A stretch of DNA of 64,000 nt from Glycine soja (GCF_004193775.1 NC_041003.1:42723611-42787610); one strand, 5' to 3'. Positions 11,716 to 24,004 are shown, counted from the first letter of the stretch. The notes: a model not told the origin generated them from the letters alone. Numbers and translations are program-made.

Positions 11716-14700
11716 ATGGAGAATAGGTCAAATAGATTAGATTCTACTCCACATATGCAAGATTTGTCTTCAATCCTTACACCTGAGCATCTTAATGGTA
11801 CAAATTATCTTGAATGACACCCAAAAGGAAAAAAGGTGGAGTCTCCCATAGACAACTCCACCGTTGCTACTGGATTTGTTGCTAAGTATGGTACATTTCA
11901 ACCAATTTGTGGTTTTTCTGTTATTACTAAGGGTAGTGATCAGTGTTATCAAATGGTGGCAATGGCGGAGCTATGACGGTTTTGCGTGGTGGAAATTTGA
12001 AAAAACGTCACTCAATAGTGGTGGCGTGGCAGGTTTACAATGGCGGCGCCATGACGGTCGCCATAGCCATGGCGGTATAGCAGAAATAACGGGTTTTTTT
12101 TTTTTGTGTGCGGTAGGAGTTGGGCTGACCCGACCCAACCCTACCCGTTATTTTATTCAAAAGCGCAGCGGGAAAACGCAACACAGAATGCAGCACGTGA
12201 CCAGGAGCGACACCCCACACCCAACAACGACCCAGCACGCAGCAGCCATCGTGCACCCTGCAGCGACGACCCCGCGGCCTACACGCACGACCCAACAGCG
12301 ATGAGCACCGACGCACGACCCCGCGACGGGGAGGACCCCGTGAAGGCGACGCCACATTGACCCCGCACCCTCACGAAGGCGAACTTCGCAGCGCAGCTTC
12401 AGTGTGGTGTGCTTTTCTTTTTGTTTATTTTTTTGCTGTTTGACACCCATTTTTTATGTTTACAACTTTTTTTTCATCTTTCTATTTGACACCCACTTTT
12501 TATTTTTGACAGTCCCATTTTTATTTTTTTTCTATTTGACACCACATTTTTTTTCTGTTCAGTCCTCTTTTAAATGGCTGAATCATCCGCCATGACATCC
12601 GCCATTTTCCGCTACGCCATCCGCCATATTTTTATGGCGGATTTTTGGCTTTCTGCCATGAACCGTCATCTGCCATTAACAACATTCGTAGTGATTAGAT
12701 AATTGATACATGTGCAACAAACCATATGACTTGTGATAGAAATATGTTTACACAGTTTCCCTCTAATAGTTTTGTTTCTGTCATTATAAACGCTAATGGT
12801 GTTTCTTTCCCAGTTATGAATAGTGGTACAATACCCATTTCTCCCTTGTTATCCATTTCTAATATGCTTTGTGTTCCTTCTCTCAGTTGCAATCTTCTCT
12901 CTGTTAGTCAATTAACTCAGTCCCATAACTGTGTTTTCTTGTTCTTTTTCACATATTATACTCTATAGAATATACATACGAATGAGAAGATTAACAGTAG
13001 TAAAAGAAGTGAAGAATTATATTATCTTGAAGGTTCACTCTATAAGTGATGAAACACAAGTTAAGAATAAAAGAGATATTTGGCAATAGCATAAGCGATT
13101 AGGACATCCATCTTTTAGCTATCTTAAGATATTATTTCCTTCATTGTTTAATCATTGTCATATCTCTAATTTTAAATGTGAAACTTGTGTAATAACAAAA
13201 AGTCATCGCGTTACTTTTCCTATAAATAACAATAGAGCTAAAGCTCCTTTCTCTATTATTTACTCTCATGTTTGGGGACCTGTCCCTCTTCCCACACATA
13301 ATGGAATGCGATGGTTTGTGACATTTGTGGATGATTGTACAAGAATGACTTGGTTATACCTTCTTATACGCAAAAGTGATGTGTGTAAGGTTTTTCAAGT
13401 TTTCACAAAATGATAAGCACACAATTTAATACTCCAATAAAGATAGTCAAGTTTGATAATGGAGGGGAATACAACAAAAATTAGTTGACAAATTTTATGA
13501 AATCTGTTGATATTCTTCATCAAACATAATGTTCTAATTCCCCTCCGCAAAATGGAGTAGTCGAGAGAAAAAATAGACATCTTTTGGAGGTTACTAGTCA
13601 CTATTGATTGACGGTAATATTGCTTCTTACTTATGGGGTGAAGCTTTAAGCTTTGCAGTTTATCTTATTAATAGAGTTCCCTCAAGTTTGTTAAACTTTA
13701 AGAGACCTTTTGATGTCATTTCTCATCATTTCACCCTTAATTTTGTCAATCATTTACCACCCCATATTTTTGGTTGTGTCATATATGTGCATTTGCATCC
13801 TCACCAACAAACAAAATTAGAATCTAGAGCAATGAAATGTATTTTTGTGGGATACAACACCACTCAAAAGGGATATAAGGCCTATCATCCATCCACAAAA
13901 AGATTTTTTGTATCATTGGATTTTACATTTCATGAGCATGAAATGTTTTTTCCCTTGAAAGCACTTCATTCTTCACCTCAAAGGGGAGGTGATTTGGAGG
14001 TGCAGAATCATGATAGACTTGACCAAGATATCAGGTTATTTGATATTATGCCAACAACAACAGATGATGGAATTCAAGATGATGGAATTCAAGATAATGG
14101 AGATGAGAACATGGAGGATCAAATTCAGAATAATGTAAATGAGATATGGTCAAATATGATAGTATAATTTCTCCTTTAACCTTAAATTCACTGTTGATCC
14201 AATCCAAAAATAATTTTGTAGAGGTATCACCTGAAATTCTTACTCATTTTCATTATGTTGTTGATTCACAAAACTATATTTCCACTAATATACAATGCAA
14301 TGTCTCTTCTAACCCAAATTCTGACTCTATAGTGAGCCCTTACACTCTTTCACCTCGTACTAATAGAGGACAACCCCTAATTAAGTATAAACCCATTCTT
14401 AATTGTAAGGTCAAATACCCCATAAATAACTACGTGTTATCTGAAAAGTTGTCTAAGTCATATGTCAATTTTGTATCTCAATTATCTATTGTCTTTACTC
14501 CTAGTAATTTGCAGGAAGCTCTAGCAGATTCTAGGTGGATTCAGGCAATGAAAACAGAAATGGAAGCATTGGAGAAAAAAGTTACTTGGAAACTTGTAAC
14601 CTTATCGGATGGAAAGAGTACAATTGGTTGTAGATGGGTGTTTACTGTCAAACATAAAGCTGATGGAAGTTTGGAGAGATATAAAGCAAGGCTAGTTGCA

Positions 14701-16029
14701 AAGGGTTACACTCAATCCTTTGGGGTTGATTACCAATAAACCTTTACACCAGTTGCAAAGCTCAATACAGTGAGGGTGTTATTATCACTAGCAGCAAATC
14801 AAGATTGGTCACTTCTTTAATTCGATGTAAAAAATGCCTTTTTACATGGAGATTTAATGGAAGAAGTTTATATGGATCACCCTCCCGGTATACCAAAGTA
14901 CTTAAATATTCCTTTGGTGTGTAAGCTTAAAAAGGCCTTATACAGATTGAAACAATCACCAAGAGTTTGGTTGGGAAGATTTATAAAGTCTATGAAGTTT
15001 TTTGGTTACACACAAAGAAATTCTGATCACACCTTGTTTCTCAAGCATAATCAAGGTAAAATCACTGCATTGATAATATATGTTGATGATATGATTGTGA
15101 TCGAAAATGAGCCTAATGAAATTTTAACTTTACAGAGACATTTAGCATCTGAATTTGACATGAAACAGCTTGGAGATCTCAAATATTTTTTGGGATTGAA
15201 GTTGCAAAGTCTAATCATGGTATCTTCCTTTCTCAAAGAAAGTATGTTTTAGACTTGTTAGCTGAAACAGGAATGCTTGGGTGTAAACCAATTGATACTC
15301 CCATAGAACAAAACCACAAGAATTTTCATTATGTTGATGCAACCAGTGCAGATAGAGGAAGATATCAAACACTAATGAGAAAGCTAATTTACTTGTCTCA
15401 TACTAGATCAGACATAACATATGCAGTCAATGTCATGAGCCAATTTATGCATGACCCAAAAAAACCGCATATGGATGTTGTTGAACAGATATTAAGGTAC
15501 TTAAAATCTACACCAGGAAAAGGTTTGCTATTCTTAAATCATGGTCACCTCAAAGTTGAGGGTTATACTTATGCTAATTGGGTTGGATCAACAGATGACA
15601 GAAGGTCTGCCGCTGGCTACTTCATTTTGTGGGAGGAAATCTAGTAACTTGGATAAGTAAAAAGCAACAAGTAGTTGCTAGATCAAGTGCTGAAGCAGAG
15701 TTTAGAGGGATGACATTTGGGATATGTGAACTGTTATGGATTAGAAGTCTCTTGAAGGATATTGGATATGAACAAAAGGATGCAATAAAGTTTTATTGTG
15801 ATAATAAATCATCCATAGAGATTGCAAACAACCCCGTCCAACATGATCATACAAAACATGTGAATTGACAGGCATTTCATCAAAGAGAAGATTGAAAATG
15901 GTATTATTGTCTTTCCTTTTGTAAAATCAAAACAACAACTTGCTGATATGCTGACCAAGATAGTAGCATCCAAGACCCTTAGTAGTTCTCTTGACAAGTT
16001 GGAAATGTGTGACATTCATGCACCAACTT
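11716..16029 (+). pseudogene. Copia gag-pol, broken
   Basis: The gag start at 11716 reads MENRSNRLDS and then HLNGTNYLE before a stop. Almost all remaining gag, including the zinc knuckle, is missing. Protease lies at 12696-12960, with active-site region IIDTCATNHM (DSGA changed to DTCA). The pre-integrase and integrase region is 13068-13600 (LGHPSFSYL; CETCVITKSHR; FVDDCTRMTWLYL). Reverse transcriptase is about 14480-15250, with RWVFTVKHKADG, LVAKGYTQ and catalytic YVDDMIV near 15080. RNase H is about 15560-15870, with STDDRRSAAGY and SRSSAEAEF-like motifs. The C-terminus ends near 16029. In-frame stops and shifts occur near 13090, 13411, 14166, 14738, 14820, 15250 and 15868. Non-functional. 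Confidence 0.9.
11941..12687. mobile_element. hAT-type non-autonomous element, 747 bp, nested in copia
   Basis: It is flanked by perfect 8-bp duplications GTAGTGAT (11933-11940 and 12688-12695), the target length of hAT elements. The left end CAGTGTTATCAAATGGTGGC is an imperfect inverse of the right end (read inward GAATGTTGTTAATGGCAGAT). Subterminal ATGGCGG and CCGCCAT motifs recur at both ends. The core (about 12110-12400) is strikingly GC-rich compared with everything around it. No transposase is visible. Removing the element and one duplication rejoins copia protease codons. Confidence 0.88.
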
Positions 16030-16038
16030 GAGAGGGGG
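16029..16038 (+). other. Copia polypurine tract
   Basis: The purine run GAGAGGGGG lies immediately before the 3' LTR start TGTTAG, in the expected place for plus-strand priming. Confidence 0.85.
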
Positions 16039-16242
16039 TGTTAGAATCCATTAATTGTAGGTATTAGTTATGATTTGAATTTAAATTATAATTTATCCAA
16101 ATCCCTGTATATTTTCTCCTTTTTATTCGTGATTTTATTTTGATATTTTATTTTCAATAATCATAGAGAGATGATAGAGAGAATCATATATTTATTTACC
16201 GTCTCATATCAATGAAAACTATCAGATATCATTTTCTTAACA
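16039..16242 (+). repeat. Copia 3' LTR, 204 bp
   Basis: Begins TGTTAGAATCCATTAATTG and ends ATTTTCTTAACA. It is co-linear with the 5' LTR over its whole length. Confidence 0.93.
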
Positions 16243-16470
16243 AAAACACCATGAGGTAAACTCTTTTTACATCTCTGATTATAGTTTACCTAAATCTTAT
16301 GAGTATGTGTCAAAAGGTGAAGAAAAAATGTACTATGATGCTCTTCTTCACAATTCTCATATGATCACACCGAAGTATATCAAATGCAAAGAAAAATACA
16401 AAGAAATGCTTTCAAAGAATGAAATACTCAAGAAGAAAAATGAGAAGTTGGTCTTAAGATTAAAACTAGC
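16243..16470 (+). pseudogene. Old retroelement gag relic, right part
   Basis: Directly after the copia 3' LTR one frame stays open: HHEVNSFYISDYSLPKSYEY, then SKGEEKMYYDALLHNSH and a lysine-rich segment ending near 16470. It has the look of the region after the zinc knuckle in plant copia-type gag and continues the relic that stops at 11444. Confidence 0.6.
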
Positions 16471-16866
16471 ATAAAAAACAATAAAAACTAATCTCGGATT
16501 GTATAGAAACTCGGTAGATTATTTAACAGGAGACAAATTTTGGCCATAGATTATTCGTGATAGATACAAAGCTCCCCGTAATAGTATAGTAGTACATTGT
16601 ACATAACACCTCTATTTTTGCATAATAATAAACAAATTTTAGACATAGAGGCAAACGGCTATTGAAGAAAACCTTGGAAACACCCGACCTAAAATTACAA
16701 ACAGGAGTTAGGCCAAGTAGACAGAGACACCACTAATCAATTGAAGTTCTTGGGGACTTTTACTGCTCCAATCATGCAACCAAAGATTGCATGATTCTTA
16801 AGCCTGAATAGAATAAAATAAATGAGTGTTATGAATGAAAAATTGGTACAAGATCTCACACACACA
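16471..16866. other. Spacer and 3' flank of HEMA1
   Basis: No gene. Since HEMA1 is on the minus strand, its 3' UTR and polyadenylation region should fall in the part near 16600-16866. Confidence 0.5.
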
Positions 16867-19800
16867 CTATGGCTTTTGCTCCACCTTGGCTCGAATCTTC
16901 TGCTCCAAAACAGATATTTCAGTCTCAAGGTTGAACATTCTATTCAAAGCATGCATGTTCTCAAGGGTCTCACTTAGAGTCCTGCTGTCACTGCCATCAC
17001 ACCTCAAGTGTTGCATTGGCCCATGAAGCAACTTATTCACTATACCCCTGCTAAGATCATCCACAGCTCTTTGTGTCTTCTTGTTGATATCATCACCCAT
17101 CTTACCTAGGCACTTCTCAAGCTCAGCAAGCCTTATTCTTTCAGCATATGCCCTCAACTTTTTAATGGTAGGAACAGTTTCCAATGAGTCTCTCCAAGCC
17201 TCAAATTGTTTTGATTCTTCACCAATGATTGCTTGAGCCTCCATGGCTTTTCTTAGCCTATCCTCTTTGTTGGCTGCCACAACCTCCTTAAGGTCATCAA
17301 CATTGTATACTCTCACAGACTCAAGGTCTGAGAGACATGATCCAACATTCCTAGGAACAGATATATCGACGAAAAGGCGACGGCCGCCGACTTCATCGGT
17401 GGCGGGAGGAAGTTCCTTGACATCATCCTTCAAGAACAGTGGATTCTCTGATGCTGTGCTGGTGAAAACCACATCTGCCTCACCAATGCATGTGAGCATC
17501 TCCGAGAGTGGCTTGTAGATTATCTCAACATCCTTGATTTCTTCACGGATCGCGGCAACTCTCTCCTCACTTCTATTGACAACCACCATCTTTGTGCACC
17601 CTTTTGCCACCAAATGCTTGATCACAAGCTTTCCCATCTTCCCAGCTCCAATGACCAACATCCTTGCATTGGCATGTGAGGCTTCAGGTAGCTTCATCAG
17701 GGCCAGTTCAACAGCTGCTGAGCTAACAGAAACTGCACCAGCAGCAATGTTTGTCTCAGTTCTAACCCTCTTCCCCACAGTGATTGCATGCTTGAATAGT
17801 CCACTAATGTTCCTCCCAAAGCCATTCACTCCTTGTCCAACTTTGACAACCTGCTTCACCTGGGCAAGGATTTGACCTTCTCCCAACACTAGAGAATCAA
17901 GACCTGCAGATACTTCAAAAAGGTGTTGTGTGGCATCTTTGTTGTATAGCAGAAACTGATGCTGGCAAAGATCTGCAACTGGAATCCCACTTGTCTGCAA
18001 ACAAGGACAAAACAAGAATATCCAATATCTTTAAATGATGTACTAGAAAAACCCATCTGGGAAAAAGACCCTTACTTTAATCCTTCACATTATATAAACC
18101 AATCATTTTAGCCCACCATGAATTTGTTAAAACTTCATTTCAGGTCTATTTGGATAAACTTCTCAACAAGTTAAAATCAACCTATGCATTTCAACTTTGA
18201 TAAAAGCTTTATCATTTGACTTCTCCAAAAGTTGATTTTAACTTTTGCACAAGTTAATTTTAATTTGTTTTACCTTCTTATCTTCTCCTACAAGTGCATA
18301 ATGAGACCTTAGTCACTGACTTTAAAAAATATCATTCATTGATCATCAATGTTGGTGGAAAGGGAGTGAAAAAGGAATAAAAGTAAATGACATTTTCCAA
18401 ATCCAGGGACTAAACTTAAGTACTGAAATGATGGACAAATGTAATTTCATCATTTTATGGACTAAATTGGATTTACATTTACTCAATAAACTTGGGAGAA
18501 GATTTACTTTGGACATCCATTCAGTGACTTCTTTAACACCACGGTGCTTGGACAGAGCAACAACATATATTTCCATTCTGTTGCAGGTGCTCAGAACAGC
18601 TGCTTCCTCAATGTGATTCAGACTACAAAGCTCCGCAATGGCTCGAGGCCATTCTGCTTCTGGTATGGCAAGCTTTTCACGCATTTCCACAGGCGTACTA
18701 TGCACACTCAGTCCAATAACCATGACGCTGCTCCTTTCCTTTGTATACCCTGTTAGAATTAAGTCAAGATCATTAAAATGTCATGTACTTTATCATAAGT
18801 TCTGAAAACTACAATCACTTGAATGAAACTAATCACAAACTATTCAAAAGTTACAAGTTTCACACAATTAGCCAAAGAAAGACAAGTAGATAACAGTTCT
18901 TTTTTTCTTTTTGATATTTATTTTGAGAATTGAAATGATTCTAAGTTTCTTAATTATTACATCAAAATAAAGACAATAATAACTTTATGTCGAAGCATAA
19001 GAAAGAAAGGGGAAAGAACTAGTGAGTTCAATTCTATATTTGACATATTTTAAAAATAAAATAGTATAGAATATGAGTTAAAAAAGAGTGACTACTACAT
19101 GTTGATTCCCATAACGAGGATGGAAACAAAGATAGCGTTCATTAGATTGTTAGAACCGGTAGTGACATAACATTCTTTTCTATATTTGATATTTTTACAT
19201 TATAAAAAGACTAAAATTTTAATTCTCATCATCGTATTTAACTCCTCATGTCAAGGAAAGAAAACAAAAACCAACGTTTTAAAATTAGCAAAAAGATTAA
19301 ACTATAGTTTGGAGCAACAATGGGAAAAGGAAAAAACGTAACCACCCCTACCGTTAAACCACATAATAGAAACATGGTTTAGTTGTCTCAGAAAAAGAAA
19401 AATGGTTTTGTTTAAATGCCTTTTTACGTTTTCATAACGAAAACTCTAAAAACAAAAGGTTTGGACGTGACAAGAATCATGAATCAAATTTTGTTTTTTA
19501 AAGACTAAAAACAAATATGTGTGAAGAAAAAAAATGAGTAAATAATCTGTGTAGTGTGTACTGAATGCGTAAATTTTACATAATCATTCAATCACATGTC
19601 ACATGTATGTAGTATGACACAATCCAATATGGTAAACTTTTGATGATTTTTAATTGATTGATTATGTAAACTTTTGCATTCACACTACATAGAAATTAAA
19701 CTTTGAAGTGTTAACTGAAAATTGAGCTAAGAACAAAGAGTTAGTTACTGACTATCAGCTGCAGAGGTCTTAAGCTGTTCAAGAGCAGAGACACTAGCAG

Positions 19801-20011
19801 CTTTCTTAGTGGCATCAGCCACAACATCAGAAGCAGAAGAAGCCTCACAGCGAATAGGCCCTCTCTGACTCTGAACAAGTGTCTTTCTGGTTTTGCAAAA
19901 ACATGACAAATGGGTGGTGGTGGTGGCAGTGGCAGTGGCAGCATTGGAGGAGCCACATTTCAGCAACAAAGCCTCCAACTTTGCACCAGGGAAACTTGTT
20001 GAAACAGCCAT
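16867..20011 (-). CDS. HEMA1: Glutamyl-tRNA reductase 1, chloroplastic
   Basis: Three exons on the minus strand, 20011-19753, 18749-18508 and 17994-16867, give 1,629 nt: 542 aa plus stop, the size of Arabidopsis HEMA1. It reduces glutamyl-tRNA(Glu) to glutamate-1-semialdehyde with NADPH, the committed and regulated step of plastid tetrapyrrole synthesis. The N-terminus [19 protein letters not shown] is a chloroplast transit peptide conserved in the family, so I place the start there, 15 codons inside the longest open frame, which opens at 20056. Exon 1 ends within [12 protein letters not shown] and exon 2 resumes with RYTKERSS. The catalytic cysteine is C142 in [21 protein letters not shown] lies at 205-216 and the NADPH-binding glycine motif GAGKMG at 283-288. 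The C-terminal dimerisation region, to which the regulator FLU binds in Arabidopsis, ends with VEQKP. All splice sites are GT-AG and no defect is seen. Confidence 0.96.
18157..18255. repeat. Foldback repeat in HEMA1 intron 2
   Basis: The 25-bp arms 18157-18181 and 18231-18255 are near-perfect reverse complements, sharing AAGTTAAAATCAAC and AACTT. They could be the core of a small MITE. A related-looking AAGTTAAAATTAACTTAT hairpin occurs at about 35390-35420. Confidence 0.55.
19549..19691. mobile_element. Small MITE in HEMA1 intron 1, about 143 bp
   Basis: The ends TGTAGTGTGTACTGAATGCG and (inverted) TGTAGTGTGAATGCAAAAG pair, followed by the shared TTTACATAATCA. No coding capacity. Target duplication not resolved. 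Confidence 0.65.
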
Positions 20012-22302
20012 TGAAACTCTGAAGGGAGAATTGTGTTGGTGACTTTTGAAAGCCAATGGAAATGGAGAAAGAACCCCAGAGAGAAAAGAAGTTAGGTGGA
20101 GTTAGTTGGTGTGCTTAAACTAAAAAACTAAAACCTCTTTCTTTCTTAGTGTTTGTGTGTTTTGGTTTTGGTTTTGGGTTTGAGCCCTATGTGGAAATGA
20201 TGCAAGAGATGTGGCGGAAGGAAAAGGATTTGGACGGATTTGAAAGAGTGTGATTTCTCTGAGTTCTGATTGGGTGGTGGAGTACACGTTTTATCCACAC
20301 TCCTTCCTAATCTCACCCGTTTTTTTTCTTTCTCTATTATCTTATTTGATTTCTCATGTGACCCCATTCTCCTCATGCAAATCAAGGGTTGTGGTCTTTT
20401 AATTTGCGTTAAACGGTGAAATGGTTATTTGATTTTAATTTTGAAAAATTAATATTAATTTATTAATTTTTATTAGTGAAAATGATTTGAATTCACAATC
20501 CCTCTCCCCTTCTTCTTTCTTAAGTATCACTAAGTCAATTTTATAATTCAATATAAAAGTTTTTTGATGTGTAAAAATAATCTGTACTAGAATATTAGAA
20601 TCAAATGTGATTTAAGATTTTGAAAAATACATGGGTTAATGTGATATTGTTTTAGTTTTTACAAGACGTGAAATGAAAATTACGTGTTTACATGTATTCA
20701 ATTTGAGGAAATTAACAATTTTCACTTTGGATGGTGTTTATGGTTAATTATAATAACGTGATGGATCACATAGTGGTGCAGGAGTCATTGAGAGGGTAAG
20801 GGAATGAATATGAAAAATCATTGGGGGAAATATGAGAGATAGGTATTAAGTTATAACCAATGAGAGAGAAAAGATAAGGGGAAAAGAGATGGGGGCGTTG
20901 ATATGTGGTAGGGATTGGATCCTTGGATTTCAGGGCTGTGTTTGCCACTACTTTCATGAGAAAGTCATGGACTATAGCTATGCTTGTATTTCCAATATCA
21001 CAGTTAATAAGATTTTCAGGGTGCCACACAATAGATTAATTATTTGGCTTATAAATAATTTACATTAAAAAAACTAATATGATATCCATACTATTACACG
21101 CATTAAGTTGGTTTTTATGAATATTTTATAATTGATTGTATGTATCAAAATAAATCCACATAAATAAAGTATCAAATTTAAATTCTGTAAATAAAAAAAA
21201 TAATTAAAATAAAAAAGCTCACTAACCATGATATGATTCCCAACAGAAATTAATCATTTGTGAAGTTGATAAATAATTTACATCAATAATATAAAAAAAA
21301 TATTATATATGTTTCAAAACCAGGTAAATCATTCTCCAAAAACCTCTAAAATTGATATTGGTCATTCTTGTTTGACCGGACATTAAATTGCCTCTGTTAT
21401 CCTTGAGTACAGAAGTATCTATGCAAGGTTGTGGGCTTGTGGCTGCCTCAGGGCCGATGATTCTCTTATTCTTATCCTATTTTTTATATTCTTGAAAAAA
21501 TCATTTTGATTTAAATCATTAAGTAATAAATTTCGTACAAAAAAAATTAAGTGATAAATTTTATTATGTTATTTACAATTAATTTGTTAATAAGATTATG
21601 CAATTTAAAATTATGTACATACATAAATATTTATGTACGTTATTTAAGAAGTTTTTTTACTGTTAAGAAGTTTTATTACATTTAAAAGTTATAGGAACAG
21701 TATGAACTCTATATTTATTATGTTTAAGGTAAAAGTAAATGTAAAATATTTTTTAAAATAGTATGATCTCTATATTTACTTAATTAAAGTTATAGAATTC
21801 TAATAATAGTAAATGAATATAGAGATTACATTTCATAAAAACAGTATGATCTATCAAATTTTTATTATAAAAATGATAGTGATAAAATCATATATTTAAT
21901 CAAAGATTAATTCTCTTGGTTCTTACCTCTTACAAACCAATTATCTCTTTTGATTTTAATTATTTTGTATATATATCATGTCAATTTATTTTTTATTCAT
22001 AATTTACTTCAACAAATTTTAAAATATGAGATCATTGTTGACTTCTTGTAATCTTAATAGTTAAAAATTAGCTTAATTACACTTTTGATCACCAATTGCC
22101 AATTTAGAAACAAATAATAATAAAAATAATAGTAATAAAATTATTAATAATAAGAAATATTTAAATATTAATGAACAATAAAACAAAACTATTCCAACGC
22201 CCAAAAATTAAAAGAAAACGGTTTATGGCTCGCCCAAACTTATTTGCAAACAAATAGAGTCCAATAACACAACTCCAGTCTAGAAACTCTAACCAAAGAA
22301 GA
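20012..22302 (-). promoter_or_regulatory. HEMA1 upstream region and intergenic DNA
   Basis: On the minus strand this is the HEMA1 5' leader and promoter. No clear TATA box was found. The part from about 21050 to 22302 is AT-rich and featureless. The open frame at 20766-21029 has no recognisable protein features and overlaps promoter-like motifs. Confidence 0.4.
20855..20879. promoter_or_regulatory. Candidate CCAAT plus I-box (GATAAGG) cluster upstream of HEMA1
   Basis: AACCAATGAG and AAGATAAGGGG lie within 25 bp, about 850 bp upstream of the HEMA1 start. GATAAG (I-box) motifs are common in light-regulated plant promoters, and HEMA1 is light-induced in other plants. Either motif could occur by chance. 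Confidence 0.3.
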
Positions 22303-22312
22303 GAGATACAAG
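22303..22312. repeat. MULE target-site duplication, left copy
   Basis: GAGATACAAG here is repeated exactly at 32402-32411, immediately outside the two TIRs. Mutator elements usually give 9-bp duplications, with 10-11 bp also known. Confidence 0.93.
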
Positions 22313-22610
22313 GGTAAATTTACGTAAGGGGGCTTATTTTAAAAAGTATTTACGGGATGAGGTCTGTTTCAAAAGAAATAACGGAGGGGGTCTGTTCTTG
22401 GGTGTAACCCGCCATTGAAACTGGCGACAAGGCTGAAGCCGCCATTGCCACTGGCGGCAAAGGTGGAGAGAGGCTGGTATCGTCACTGGTAGTGGTGATA
22501 TAGGCCACGTAGGAGGGAGAAAGGACAGTGTCGCCAATGGGAATGGCGACACACCACCAGCTGGAGCCGCCATCAGGACTGGCAGTATAGTCCACGTGGG
22601 ACTCGCCCAC
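22313..22610 (+). repeat. MULE left TIR, 298 bp
   Basis: Begins GGTAAATTTACGTAAGG and aligns without gaps to the reverse complement of 32104-32401, with about 10 mismatches. The inner two thirds is GC-rich and built of near-repeats such as GCCGCCATTGCCACTGGCGG. Open frames here (for example 22350-22667, minus) reflect this composition and are not genes. Confidence 0.95.
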
Positions 22611-22702
22611 AAGGCTGGCGAGACAGCCATGCTTCACGTGAAGCTTCAGAGGCTTGTAGGGCTTCAACTTTTCAGGCTTGCAGGCTTCAATGTTCTGCTC
22701 TC

Positions 22703-22748
22703 CATTGTTTAGGGATGCAGCATAGCATTGTTTAGGGATGCAGCATAT
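22703..22748. repeat. 23-bp direct repeat, two copies
   Basis: CATTGTTTAGGGATGCAGCA occurs at 22703 and again at 22726. It lies just upstream of the TATA box of the PMD gene and might be a duplicated promoter element. Confidence 0.85.
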
Positions 22749-22794
22749 ACAGAGTAGGATTTGAGTAGCTTTTGACCATTATATACGCTTTTCT

Positions 22795-22805
22795 TCTATA
22801 AAATA
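22795..22805 (+). promoter_or_regulatory. TATA box of the PMD gene
   Basis: TCTATAAAATA lies about 150 bp upstream of a GTAAGT donor (22956), leaving room for a short 5' UTR exon (about 22830-22955). The placement is inferred from sequence only. Confidence 0.55.
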
Positions 22806-22955
22806 ACTTCAACGTAAACTTTGGATTCACACTTCTTTTCTTCTACCTTACTTTGTTTTTCTCCATTCTTGAATTTCTTGAGTGTTCTGCGTGTTGTTGG
22901 TGCTTTGCTTTTGCTGAGTTTTTTTCTTCCATAGTTCATAATTCCTAATTGGCTG

Positions 22956-23999
22956 GTAAGTGATTTTCTTAAATAACATTTATATATTATGATTTATATA
23001 TTCTGTTTGTTAATATTTTTAAAATAATAGGTTAGCTAGATAGGTATTGTAAGTTTAGGTTAATTAAGATTAATAGGTATTGTAAGGTTAGGTTAGTTAT
23101 TATTATTAATAAATTAATAAGTATGTTGTTATTAATTTTTATGTAGTAACGGATATTTGAAGAGTTAGTTAGTATAAAAATATTATTTAGTTTGTAGTAT
23201 ATATTTTTAGATTTGTAGTATATATTTGAAGGTTAGTTTGTAGTATATATATGATATTTTAGTAAGCCACAACCAAACGTTCCGACACACTTAATATTAG
23301 CCTTAGAAATATTAGGCACACACGTAATATTAGATAAGGTAGAAATATTAGGTATAAATTAATATTAGCGTACATATTTGTAAATTTTAGATAGACATAA
23401 ATTTTTAGTTTTTATAATATTAAGCATGTTACACGTAAATAAATAATTGTAATATTAGAGATACGTAAATTTGCTTTATTAGTGTTATATTTTTGTGTGT
23501 TATATATTTTTGTATGTTATATATAGATAGTATAGTTTTAAATAAATGAATTAATAAGTTAATATTGTTTGAGTTAATAATTTTTAGTTTTTAGTTTTTA
23601 GTTATATATATATATGATCAGTGTTAGTTTTAGTTTGTAGGTTAATATTAATTGTTTTAGGAAATTTATGTTATTAAATATATGATAGATTGTACATTAT
23701 TATAATTTTTGTATATATATTTTTAAATAATTTTTTGCATTTTAATATTTGTTTGTATTATAAATAATTTGTTAGTCCATATTTTATTCAATTATTTTTT
23801 TGTTAATTGTAGAAAAAAAATTATTTATTTAAAGTTTTGTTCACATGTATTTTAATGTATGTATAGAATATATTAAAAATTGGCCAGTTTGATTTTTTTC
23901 AAATTTATTGTTATATATTTAATAATGTTTTTATAAATGTGTGTAGTTTAATTTAATTTATATTATCTACAAATAATGTATTATATTTTTTTTTTTTAG
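22956..23999 (+). other. Predicted 5' UTR intron of the PMD gene
   Basis: Donor GGCTG/GTAAGT and a long T-rich acceptor ending TTTTTTTAG lie six bases before the start codon at 24005. The interior is AT-rich and non-coding, 1,044 bp. The transposase gene at the other end of the element has a similar long leader intron. Confidence 0.6.
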
Positions 24000-24004
24000 T
24001 AGCA

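Larger units (their letters stand above)
11445..16242 (+). mobile_element. Degenerate Ty1/copia LTR retrotransposon, 4.8 kb
   Basis: Two 204-bp LTRs (TGTTAG...TTAACA) flank a primer binding site, a polypurine tract and pol sequence in the copia order: protease, integrase, reverse transcriptase, RNase H. Flanks CGAAC and AAAAC match at 3 of 5 bases, so the target duplication is decayed or absent. Most of gag is deleted and pol has many stops and frameshifts. It cannot be autonomous. A hAT-type element is nested at 11941-12687. Confidence 0.92.

Noticed and set aside
12035..12450. Overlapping Arg/Pro-rich frames on both strands
   Set aside because: Compositional frames in the GC-rich core of the hAT-type element; no domain or codon signal.
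17243..17875. Plus-strand open frames across HEMA1 exon 3
   Set aside because: Antisense shadows of a well-conserved gene on the minus strand.
20766..21029. Minus-strand 87-codon frame upstream of HEMA1 as a gene
   Set aside because: No homology that I recognise, and the sequence looks like promoter DNA with CCAAT and I-box motifs.
22334..22667. Open frames coding Pro/Ser/Ala-rich peptides, mirrored at 32029-32380
   Set aside because: They lie within the two MULE TIRs and differ only in orientation; the frame is a side effect of the GC-rich TIR repeats.
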